Source of the DNA: Gracilibacter sp. BRH_c7a
GTDB taxonomy: Bacteria; Bacillota; Desulfitobacteriia; Desulfitobacteriales; Syntrophobotulaceae
Assembly: GCA_001516055.1 (NCBI GenBank)
Contig: LOEZ01000053.1
Coordinates: 87,312-151,311 of the forward strand
DNA length: 64,000 nt
Direction: 5' to 3'
Shown here: in pieces, positions 27,939 through 35,027 of the stretch
Position numbering within the stretch: position 1 is the first letter of the stretch
How the letters are laid out: the number at the start of each line of letters is the position of its first letter
Made by a program: the position numbers and the translations under genes
The notes under the pieces: generated by a model
What the model saw: the letters and a program-made list of their open reading frames with translations, nothing else
Told to the model about the DNA's origin: nothing
The model's database searches: none

Positions 27939-29201
27939 ATGGCTAAACAATCCTCTAAACGCGAGCAGGAATTACGTGAATACTCCTTAAAACGGGCTGA
28001 TGAGCTTAAGCAGAAAATCAAGCCCTATTTAGAGAATTCTAAGAATATTCCTACCGGACTTAACCTAACTGAATTCTATGAAGCTCAAAAAGAAAGAATC
28101 CTAAATTATTTCAAAGCTACCCAAGAAGATTGGGATGACTGGCATTGGCAAATGAGAAACCGAATTTCAGATGTTAATACTCTAAGTTCAATATTTCCGA
28201 TGACCGAAGAACGCAAAGCTGAAATTGCTAAGACCGGTAATATATTTCGGTGGGCAGTATCACCTTATTATCTTAGCCTGATGGATTTCGATAATCCCAG
28301 CGACCCAATTCTTCTTCAAGGGATACCAATGGGATTAGAGCTTGAAGATAAAAAAGGTGAAGTCGATCCTATGGGAGAAGCAATGACGTCACCTGCTCCT
28401 TGCATAACCCGGCGATATCCTGATCGCCTTATTATTAATGTTACCAATATATGTGGAATGTATTGCCGCCATTGTCAGAGAAGACGAAATATAGGGGAGA
28501 TAGATCAACACAGCAAAAGAGAAGACTTAATCGCTGCTTTAGATTATGTAAGAGCAAATCCGGAAATTCGAGATGTTCTTATTACTGGAGGAGATGCGCT
28601 CCTTTTAAGTGACAGCACTCTTGATTGGTTGTTAAGTGAACTTCAAAGTATTCCTCATGTAGAGATAAAGCGCTTAGGTACTCGAACTCCTGTTACGCTA
28701 CCTATGCGGGTAACAAAAAAACTGGCAGATATCTTGGCAAAATATCCTCCACTTTATCTTAATACCCAGTTCAATCATTCCAAGGAAGTAACTCTGGAAT
28801 CAAGAAAAGCTGTAGATAAATTAGTCGCCGCTGGAGTGATTGTCGGCAATCAAGCAGTTCTTCTCAAAGGGGTCAATAATAATCCTGATGTTATGAAGAA
28901 GATGAACCATGAACTTTTAAAAATTCGTGTCCGCCCGTACTATATCTTCCATGCTAAAAAAGTTAAAGGTACAACCCATTTCATCCCTTCCATTCAAGAA
29001 GGATTAGATATCATGAAAGCTCTCAGAGGGTTTACTTCGGGTCTAGCTATCCCGACTTATATTGTTAATGCGCCTCAAGGAGGAGGCAAGACCCCTCTCC
29101 TCCCAGAGTATTTAGTTTCCCTTGATGACGATAAGGCTGTTCTTAGAACATGGGAAGATAAGATTGTAGATTACGATACGGATTCAGATACGGATAGCTG
29201 A
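27939..29201 (+). CDS. eam: Glutamate 2,3-aminomutase (radical SAM, PLP)
   Basis: A 420-aa lysine-2,3-aminomutase-family protein. The radical-SAM cluster is C172-x3-C176-x2-C179 (ICGMYCRHC) and the PLP Lys is K384 in QGGGKTP. In clostridial lysine 2,3-aminomutase two Asp residues 37 positions apart hold the lysine side chain; here the aligned positions are Lys340 (FHAKKVKG) and Asn377 (YIVNAPQG), also 37 apart. That Lys/Asn pair is what defines glutamate 2,3-aminomutase, so the product should be beta-glutamate, a compatible solute. Start at MAKQSS with AAGGAGG. Divergent from a BusR-like osmoregulator and among glutamate genes, which fits. Confidence 0.88.
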   Translation: MAKQSSKREQELREYSLKRADELKQKIKPYLENSKNIPTGLNLTEFYEAQKERILNYFKATQEDWDDWHWQMRNRISDVNTLSSIFPMTEERKAEIAKTGNIFRWAVSPYYLSLMDFDNPSDPILLQGIPMGLELEDKKGEVDPMGEAMTSPAPCITRRYPDRLIINVTNICGMYCRHCQRRRNIGEIDQHSKREDLIAALDYVRANPEIRDVLITGGDALLLSDSTLDWLLSELQSIPHVEIKRLGTRTPVTLPMRVTKKLADILAKYPPLYLNTQFNHSKEVTLESRKAVDKLVAAGVIVGNQAVLLKGVNNNPDVMKKMNHELLKIRVRPYYIFHAKKVKGTTHFIPSIQEGLDIMKALRGFTSGLAIPTYIVNAPQGGGKTPLLPEYLVSLDDDKAVLRTWEDKIVDYDTDSDTDS

Positions 29202-29237
29202 TAATTTACTAATATATATTTTAGTTAGCAAAAAACT

Positions 29238-29286
29238 GGGAGCATTGCTTACTACTTAATAAGTAGTAAGCAATGCTCCCTTTCTC
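29238..29286. terminator. Strong terminator after eam
   Basis: A 20-bp perfect inverted repeat (29238-29257 with 29261-29280; arms begin GGGAGCATTGC) followed by TTTCT. It separates eam from the convergent radical-SAM gene. Confidence 0.85.
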
Positions 29287-29317
29287 ATTAGTTCTATTGC
29301 ATAGCACAAATATATAA

Positions 29318-30247
29318 TTAATTACCTTCATCGATTCTAACAAACTTGCTTCCTTGGCAACTATTTCGTCTCTCCATTTCTCTATCTATGCCGTTTAGAA
29401 CTTCCCATTTCTTACGTGTCCACTCCGGTGCGATTACATCCGAGGAGGGACCGTCTCCCATAAGTCTATGAATGATAATGTCTGGGGGTAGGATTTCTAA
29501 AATATCACTAACAAGTATAATATACTCGTCCATAGTAAGAAGAGAGAACCCTTCTTGGAGAAAAGAGTCCGCAAGTCTCGTCCCTTTCAAGATATGAAGT
29601 GAATGGATTTTTATTCCCTGGAGAGAGAGTCCCGCCAGCGACTTGGCTGTAGAAAGCATTTCCTCTCTGTTTTCATAGGGTAAGCCCAAGATAATATGAG
29701 CACAAACTCGGATATTTCTTTGTCTTAATTCAGATAACGCTTCTTTAAAACAATCAAAGTCATGACCACGATTCATCCATTTAAGAGTTTTAGCATGAAT
29801 AGATTGAACCCCCAATTCGAGCCATAAGTAAGTCCTTTTATTAAGATCTTCAAGTATATCAAGAATTTCATCAGATAGACAATCGGGCCTAGTCGAGATA
29901 GATAAACCAACTACTCCTTCCTGTCGTAAAGCTTCTTCATATAATTCTTTTAGATAGTTAGGGGAACCATAGGTCCCCGAGAAAGATTGAAAATAAGCTA
30001 TATATTTGGCGTTTGGCCACTTTGTTAAAGTTCTGGCGCGTACTTGGTCGAACTGCTCCTTAATGGGAAACCCTCTTTGACCGGCAAAGTCTCCCGATCC
30101 TTTTTCACTACAAAAAATGCATCCTCCATAGCTTAGGGTTCCGTCCCTATTTGGACAGCTAAGCCCAGCATCCAAAGATACTTTGATAACTTTTTCTCTG
30201 AAAACTTCTCTTAAGTGTTGGTTGAGAGTATAGTAACGTTTCTCCAT
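29318..30247 (-). CDS. Radical SAM protein, YhcC/TIGR01212 family
   Basis: A 309-aa radical-SAM protein with the family-specific expanded cluster motif (LSCPNRDGTLSYGGCIFCSE, about 30-49), then GLSISTRPDCLSDEILD and WLELGVQSIHAKTLKWMNRGH, as in elongator-like radical SAM proteins. The exact reaction of the family is not established. Four bases separate it from the ogt gene upstream, so the pair is an operon with translational coupling. Confidence 0.85.
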   Translation of the reverse strand: MEKRYYTLNQHLREVFREKVIKVSLDAGLSCPNRDGTLSYGGCIFCSEKGSGDFAGQRGFPIKEQFDQVRARTLTKWPNAKYIAYFQSFSGTYGSPNYLKELYEEALRQEGVVGLSISTRPDCLSDEILDILEDLNKRTYLWLELGVQSIHAKTLKWMNRGHDFDCFKEALSELRQRNIRVCAHIILGLPYENREEMLSTAKSLAGLSLQGIKIHSLHILKGTRLADSFLQEGFSLLTMDEYIILVSDILEILPPDIIIHRLMGDGPSSDVIAPEWTRKKWEVLNGIDREMERRNSCQGSKFVRIDEGN

Positions 30248-30251
30248 AAAA

Positions 30252-30776
30252 CTATTCAGCCCTTCTATTTTCCAGATCTAGAAGCATGCTTTTATTCCCC
30301 AGACCACTAGCATACCCTACAAGGTGACCATTCTTTCCTATAACCCTGTGACACGGGACCACGATCCCTAAGGGATTCTTATTATTGGCTAGCCCAACCG
30401 CTCTTTGTCCCTTTAAGCATCCGATTTGTTCAGCTATATCAGAATAACTGCATGTTTGCCCATAAGGAATATCTAGCAGTGCCCGCCAGACTCTCAGTTG
30501 AAACTGTGTCCCTAGCTGCCAAAGAGAAAAGGTAAAATTCCGCCGTTCTCCATTGAAATATTCCTGGAACTCCTTGATTATATCTAGATTTGGTTCTTTC
30601 TGTTCAGTTACTTCATATTCTGGTAAGTAACGTCTTACAATAGTATGAAGTTGATTCAGGAGTTTTTCTTTGTCATCCAGACCGCTCATAATAAGACGAG
30701 AGGAAGAAACGGCAGTAAATAACTCCAACCTCTTTGTACCTATTTTTACAGGTTCTATCCAGTAATATACTTTCAT
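30252..30776 (-). CDS. ogt: Methylated-DNA-[protein]-cysteine S-methyltransferase
   Basis: A 174-aa O6-alkylguanine DNA alkyltransferase. The acceptor cysteine is Cys142 in VPCHRVIG, preceded by QLRVWRALLDIPYGQTCSYSDIA and followed by GYASGLGNKSMLLDLE. It repairs O6-methylguanine by suicide transfer. Start at MKVYYW (30776), which has GAGGT at good spacing; the longer frame from 30797 lacks one. Confidence 0.93.
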   Translation of the reverse strand: MKVYYWIEPVKIGTKRLELFTAVSSSRLIMSGLDDKEKLLNQLHTIVRRYLPEYEVTEQKEPNLDIIKEFQEYFNGERRNFTFSLWQLGTQFQLRVWRALLDIPYGQTCSYSDIAEQIGCLKGQRAVGLANNKNPLGIVVPCHRVIGKNGHLVGYASGLGNKSMLLDLENRRAE

Positions 30777-30877
30777 ACTTATACCTCTACTTGACAATAG
30801 TCATTTGATTGCTGACATTAATGATATTAATTTCAAAAGATATTAGTTTAATTATATATTCATTCTGTATTAATAAC

Positions 30878-30931
30878 AAAGCACTTTCATTTAAGTATAA
30901 TAAAAAAGCACTTTCATTTAAGTATAATAAA
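30878..30931. repeat. 27-bp direct repeat, two tandem copies
   Basis: Copies 30878-30904 and 30905-30931 share the unit beginning AAAGCACTTTCATTTAAG. It lies between the amtB terminator and the ogt promoter. It may be a slippage duplication or a two-site operator for ogt. Confidence 0.8.
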
Positions 30932-30933
30932 AA

Positions 30934-30961
30934 AGAGTTTTAGGTTATTTCCTAAAACTCT
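30934..30961 (-). terminator. Terminator of amtB
   Basis: Stem AGAGTTTTAGG / CCTAAAACTCT, loop TTATTT, with T-rich tail on the minus strand, 20 bp past the amtB stop. Confidence 0.85.
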
Positions 30962-30980
30962 AAGCTGTCTTAAAATATAC

Positions 30981-32240
30981 TCATATATTATAGGTTGGAT
31001 TAGCTGTCATCCCTTCCATATCGGGGTACGCACTTTCACCATGTTGGGTTGTGTCCAATCCCGATACTTGCTCTTCTCCTGAAGCCGTAAGAGGAGTGAT
31101 AGCTGAAATAATCTTAAGAATAACAAAGGTTCCGATTCCTGCAAAAGCATAGGTAGCTAATACTGCAATCATTTGGATACCCACTAGTTCAAAGTTCCCA
31201 CTATAGAAGAGACCATCAGCTCCACCAGCATTTACTGAGGTAGTGGCGAACAGTCCTGTTGCCAGCGCTCCCCAAGTTCCACCAATACCATGGATACCGA
31301 AGACATCAAGGGCATCATCGTATCCAAGTTTTTCTTTTAATTTAGCTACAGCCAAGTAGCATATTCCACCGGAAATCAATCCTATGAAGATTGCTGCTAT
31401 TGGGGTAACAAAGGCAGTCGCAGGGGTGATTGCCACCAATCCGGCAATTACTCCGGAGATGGCTCCCAGGACGGTTGGTCGCCCATGATATATCTTCTCT
31501 ACAATAACCCAACCTAGAAGACCTGCACTGGCTGCAATATGTGTAGTTACAAAGGCTAGGACCGCAATGCCATCGGCAGCCAGTTCGCTACCGGCGTTGA
31601 ATCCAAACCAGCCAAACCACAAGAGTGAACCACCAAGTATTACATAGGGAAGATTATGTGGGATTGTAGGTTCAGATGATTTGTTTAGACGTTTACCAAT
31701 CACAATAGCTGCGATTAGACCGGAAAATCCAGAGCTGATATGAACTACAGTACCACCGGCAAAATCAAGGGCCCCAAGGTTACCTATCCAACCGCCTCCC
31801 CAGACCCAGTGTGCCAGTGGGGCGTAGATGAATAAACTCCAAAGACCTATCAATAATACATAAGCTGGGAAGCGTAATCTTTCAGCGGTAGCACCTATCA
31901 TCAATGCAGGAGTTAATACTGCGAACATAAGCTGGAAGATCATAAAAAGCAAAGGAGGAATCCCATCCCCTTCAGCACCTACCAGACCTACTCCTCTCAG
32001 AAACACGTGGTCCAGATTACCGATAAGAGAACCGGTACTTGATCCGAAAGCCAAGGAATAACCGATAACTACCCACAATATTGTTACAATACCAAAAGCC
32101 GCAATACTCTGCATCATTATCGATAATACATTACGCCTTTTTACCAAACCTCCATAAAAGAATGCTAGGCCAGGTGTCATGAGAAATACTAGTGCCGTAC
32201 TGACAAGCATAAAGGCAATATCGCCAGAATTGTAATCCAT
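30981..32240 (-). CDS. amtB: Ammonium transporter
   Basis: A 419-aa Amt/MEP channel with about 11 membrane segments. Signatures: LVFLMTPGLAFFYGGLVKRRN near the N-terminus, the twin-His pore region (VVHISSGFSGLIAAI and DVFGIHGIGGTWGALATG), and WFGWFGFNAGSELAADG. It conducts ammonium into the cell. No glnK/PII gene is adjacent in either direction, unusual for amtB. The leader contains a strong hairpin (32291-32324) and upstream the shared motif AATATTGTATAC, consistent with control by nitrogen status. Confidence 0.95.
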   Translation of the reverse strand: MDYNSGDIAFMLVSTALVFLMTPGLAFFYGGLVKRRNVLSIMMQSIAAFGIVTILWVVIGYSLAFGSSTGSLIGNLDHVFLRGVGLVGAEGDGIPPLLFMIFQLMFAVLTPALMIGATAERLRFPAYVLLIGLWSLFIYAPLAHWVWGGGWIGNLGALDFAGGTVVHISSGFSGLIAAIVIGKRLNKSSEPTIPHNLPYVILGGSLLWFGWFGFNAGSELAADGIAVLAFVTTHIAASAGLLGWVIVEKIYHGRPTVLGAISGVIAGLVAITPATAFVTPIAAIFIGLISGGICYLAVAKLKEKLGYDDALDVFGIHGIGGTWGALATGLFATTSVNAGGADGLFYSGNFELVGIQMIAVLATYAFAGIGTFVILKIISAITPLTASGEEQVSGLDTTQHGESAYPDMEGMTANPTYNI

Positions 32241-32290
32241 TTTCTTCTCCTCCTTGTTATTTGTTGTAATCTAAGATTATAAAAAAATAT

Positions 32291-32333
32291 AGGCCTCAAA
32301 AAAGCTTACGCTTTTTTGAGGCCTCTTTGCCTG
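32291..32333 (-). promoter_or_regulatory. amtB leader: hexaloop hairpin plus terminator hairpin
   Basis: On the minus strand an AAAGAG hexaloop closed by GGC/GCC (about 32320-32331) overlaps the 5' arm of a 15-bp terminator stem (32291-32305 with 32310-32324), followed by a T7 run. It lies between the amrS stop and the amtB start. It may simply terminate amrS, but because the shared nitrogen motif is upstream of it, it may also act as an attenuator in the amtB leader. A loop with A at position 1 and G at position 4 is the binding signature of ANTAR antiterminators. Inference. Confidence 0.45.
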
Positions 32334-32413
32334 ATTGAGTATAAAAACTTGATGAAACTTTATACCAGTACTATATTATTTCTTTCCCAATCTGTAAAGT
32401 GTTTTTTTGATTA

Positions 32414-32425
32414 AATATTGTATAC
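32414..32425. promoter_or_regulatory. Nitrogen-gene motif, copy 2 (AATATTGTATAC)
   Basis: Exact 12-mer shared with the gltB/gdhA and glnN upstream regions, 174 bp upstream of the amtB start. It is in reverse orientation relative to the gene when compared with glnN. Confidence 0.55.
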
Positions 32426-32453
32426 ACGTTTTGCTTGATGCTACTTGTATCAA

Positions 32454-33401
32454 TTAATCCAGTCCCTTTCCCCAAATCTCCAGACCGCAAGCGGAACACC
32501 TTCCACCTTCTGTCTCCACCTTAACTTTCCAATCTCTGGTTATTAATTCAAGTCCGCATTGAGGACAGTAAGTCGTATTCCCATCTAGAACATTTCCCAT
32601 ATAGACATAGGGAAGATGTTCTTTGGCAAGCTCCCATAGATGTTTTATTTGTTTAATATCTGTGGCAGGGATATCACTTTTATACATAGGATGATACCTG
32701 CTTAGGTGCCAAGCCACTGGTGCTTTTAAATCGGCTAACCAACGAGCCAAAGATTCAATCTCTTTAGAACTGTCATTTAGGGTAGGGATTACTAAAGTTG
32801 TAATTTCAGTATGCACTCTGCCCGCTAGTCTTTCTACGGTTTCCAAAACCCATTTCAGTTTACCGCCGGTATATCTAAGGTAGAATTCTTCTGTAAAAGC
32901 TTTGATATCTATGTTAACAGCATCGATAAAAGGAATGATATCTTCAAGGTGCCTGGCTTCAATTATGCCATTACTGACTAAGGCAACCTTCCCTCCCTGT
33001 TTTTTTACCAGAGGTGCAGTGTGAGCAATCATCTCATACCAGACAAGTGGTTCAGAATAGGTAAAGCATAAGCCTATTGATCCCTCTTCCAATGATGCAT
33101 AAGCTAATTGTTCAGGCGTAACCTTATGACCTCTTTCATATTTCTGAGAAATCTCATAATTCTGGCAAAAGAAACATCTTAGGTTGCAACCATACCCTCC
33201 CACCGATAGAATCCGGTTCCCAGGATAAAAATGATATAACGGTTTCTTTTCCATGGGATCGATATGCCAAGCTGCAATTTCTCCATATGTTAGGGAGACT
33301 ATCTCCCCTTCTTTACATCCTCTTGCCTTACATAATCCAGTCTGTCCTTCCTGCAGTTTGCAATGTTGAGGGCAAAGGGAGCATTCTACTTTCTCATTCA
33401 T
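32454..33401 (-). CDS. amrS: AmmeMemoRadiSam system radical SAM enzyme
   Basis: A 315-aa radical-SAM protein related to pyruvate-formate-lyase activases. The cluster motif is C72-x3-C76-x2-C79 (GCNLRCFFCQN). N-terminal cysteines (CSLCPQHC) and a C-terminal zinc-ribbon-like CPQCGLE ... CSACGLEIWG frame it. It overlaps the AmrB-AmrA fusion gene by 8 bp. The three-domain AmmeMemoRadiSam set is widely conserved but its biochemical job is not firmly established. Confidence 0.9.
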   Translation of the reverse strand: MNEKVECSLCPQHCKLQEGQTGLCKARGCKEGEIVSLTYGEIAAWHIDPMEKKPLYHFYPGNRILSVGGYGCNLRCFFCQNYEISQKYERGHKVTPEQLAYASLEEGSIGLCFTYSEPLVWYEMIAHTAPLVKKQGGKVALVSNGIIEARHLEDIIPFIDAVNIDIKAFTEEFYLRYTGGKLKWVLETVERLAGRVHTEITTLVIPTLNDSSKEIESLARWLADLKAPVAWHLSRYHPMYKSDIPATDIKQIKHLWELAKEHLPYVYMGNVLDGNTTYCPQCGLELITRDWKVKVETEGGRCSACGLEIWGKGLD

Positions 33402-34656
33402 AATACCGCTCTACCTCGAAGCGCCAGAGTTCTACTTCTTCTTCTGGCCATATTCCTGCTTTCTGCTTGGCAATCTCTAATTGGTGTTCTACCGTGTCCA
33501 CTCCTTCCAAATGAGGCAACAAGAGTCCCACTTTACCTCCATGACGCACAACAACGCCATATCGCTTTGGATCCAACTCTTCAGAACTAATTATTTTCTC
33601 CATATCCCCTAAGACATCGACGCTTATGGTTATTAAGGGTAACTCATCTGGTTGGAGAGGCCAGAAGCGCGGGTCTTGAGTACCTGCTGAGATGGAGTTA
33701 TGTTTAATTTCCGAAGCGAGGTTTTCGCGTACAGGTTGTACTGTTCCTATACACCCCCGCAGATCCCCATCTTTTTTCAAGGTTACAAAACAACTTCTTT
33801 TTTCCTTAAGAAGAGGGTCGCCAGGGATAATAAGTTTATCAAAAGGCTGAGCTGTAAGATGATAAGTCAGACATTCCCGAGCGAATCCGGCTATAGGAGA
33901 AGATCGGTAGATCTCAGCAACCAAATATCCTACTCCAAAAGGTCCTTCGTAGGAAAACACCTTCACTGATCCCTCCCTTGCCCCTAACCCAAAGAGAAGC
34001 GAATTGTATCCACACTGACCAGCTTCTTCTACTAGGTCTGAAGGCAGACCTCTAGCTAAAGTAGTATCCTTTTTGAGTGCTTTTACTATGATATTGTCAA
34101 ATTTGGGTCCCGAAGGATGATAAGAATATGGTCCATCCTCTTTAAGTCTATGGGATAGATCTCCACTGGCGATTACGGCACACTTTTGCGGATAATCATT
34201 TAGTGCCTGTCCTACATCACGTCCATACTTCTCCGGCTTATTAAGCGGCATGCTAAACACTATGATTCTCCCGTTCCAGCCCGCTTTCTTCAGAAAATAT
34301 AACGGCACTAAAGCTCCATGATCGAGTTCCCCGCGAATAGGAAAACTATCTGGAACTCTTGCCTTTACACTTTCCAGAAGCTCTTTATCTACTGGATAAC
34401 TGAATTTAATTTTTTCTGCCCTGAAACGTCCAAAATCTCCTTTTAGTATATCTCCTGCTAAAAATCCCAAACCATCATCAGGGAGAGGAGCATGTGGTGA
34501 AACAATAACGACAGTCTCAACATCCAGACTGATAATTTCTTGACATAGCCTAGCAAACCCATCAATAGTATCCTGACAAACCTTCTCTTCCCCACGCCCG
34601 ATTTCTGGAACTAGTATCGGTGGATGTGGGACATATCCAACATAGACCAAACTCAT
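33394..34656 (-). CDS. AmmeMemoRadiSam fusion: MEMO-like (AmrB) + AMMECR1 (AmrA)
   Basis: A 420-aa two-domain protein. Residues 1-255 are a MEMO/LigB-like extradiol-dioxygenase fold (GYVPHPPILVPEIGRGEE, VIVSPHAP, IASGDLSHRLKEDGPYSYHP with metal-type His). Residues about 265-420 are AMMECR1 (SCFVTLKKDGDLRGCIGTVQP, DPRFWPLQPDELPLITISVDVL, GKVGLLLPHLEGVDTVEHQL). In many genomes these are separate genes. The fused form followed at once by amrS implies the three act together. RBS GGAGGTG before ATG. Confidence 0.9.
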   Translation of the reverse strand: MSLVYVGYVPHPPILVPEIGRGEEKVCQDTIDGFARLCQEIISLDVETVVIVSPHAPLPDDGLGFLAGDILKGDFGRFRAEKIKFSYPVDKELLESVKARVPDSFPIRGELDHGALVPLYFLKKAGWNGRIIVFSMPLNKPEKYGRDVGQALNDYPQKCAVIASGDLSHRLKEDGPYSYHPSGPKFDNIIVKALKKDTTLARGLPSDLVEEAGQCGYNSLLFGLGAREGSVKVFSYEGPFGVGYLVAEIYRSSPIAGFARECLTYHLTAQPFDKLIIPGDPLLKEKRSCFVTLKKDGDLRGCIGTVQPVRENLASEIKHNSISAGTQDPRFWPLQPDELPLITISVDVLGDMEKIISSEELDPKRYGVVVRHGGKVGLLLPHLEGVDTVEHQLEIAKQKAGIWPEEEVELWRFEVERYYE

Positions 34657-34720
34657 AAATACGCACCTCCGATTATTACGTTCGCCGGATTATTTAATTT
34701 CGTAAAGCTAAGTAATTAAC

Positions 34721-34780
34721 TTCATGAAGTACTTATCTTCATGAAATAATTACCTGCATGAACTATCTTCGTTGAATTAT
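34721..34780. repeat. 17-bp tandem repeat upstream of glnN (TTCATGAA core)
   Basis: Units start at 34721, 34738 and 34755, exactly 17 bp apart, with cores TTCATGAA, TTCATGAA and TGCATGAA, then a weaker CGTTGAA at about 34770. Each core is a small palindrome followed by a TA-rich half. The layout resembles an iterated operator, about 250-300 bp before the start codon and about 80-135 bp before the AATATTGTATAC motif. Confidence 0.55.
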
Positions 34781-34856
34781 CAAACTTTTCCTGCTTACAT
34801 TTTCAATGCTTAGTTTATTATGAAAATATTTATTGATATTTATAACCTCAAAAATT

Positions 34857-34868
34857 AATATTGTATAC
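34857..34868. promoter_or_regulatory. Nitrogen-gene motif, copy 3 (AATATTGTATAC)
   Basis: Exact 12-mer, 160-171 bp upstream of the glnN start; same string as upstream of gltB/gdhA and amtB. Confidence 0.55.
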
Positions 34869-34931
34869 ATAGCAATAACCTACTTGTTATTTGTAGTCAA
34901 TTGTGTTAAATTTTTAACATAATATTGTCGC

Positions 34932-34990
34932 GAAAGCAAAGATGCTTTTCCCAAAAACTTTTTTAAGTTTTGGGCTAAGTGTCTTTTTTT
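34932..34990 (+). promoter_or_regulatory. glnN leader: AAAGAT hexaloop hairpin plus terminator-like hairpin
   Basis: First hairpin: arms AAAGC / GCTTT around the hexaloop AAAGAT. Second: arms CCCAAAAACTT (34950-34960) and AAGTTTTGGG (34965-34974), then a T8-10 run from 34983. The hexaloop has A at position 1 and G at position 4, as in ANTAR-protein RNA targets, and closely matches the AAAGAG loop in the amtB leader. A canonical upstream first hexaloop (P1) was not found, and six bases separate the second stem from the T-run, so attenuation is plausible but unproven. Confidence 0.4.
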
Positions 34991-35027
34991 TATTTAATCT
35001 TTTATATCACTGAAGGGGGATAATAAA

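Larger units (their letters stand above)
34657..35027. other. glnN upstream and leader region
   Basis: A 371-bp region with, in order, a 17-bp repeat block (34721 onward), the 12-mer AATATTGTATAC, a 6-bp-stem hairpin AATAAC-CTACTT-GTTATT (about 34873-34890), a hexaloop hairpin and a second hairpin with following T-run, then GAAGGGGG before the ATG. No gene is seen. Confidence 0.6.

Noticed and set aside
34932..34990. Known riboswitch in the glnN leader
   Set aside because: No conserved aptamer core was recognised; only two simple hairpins.
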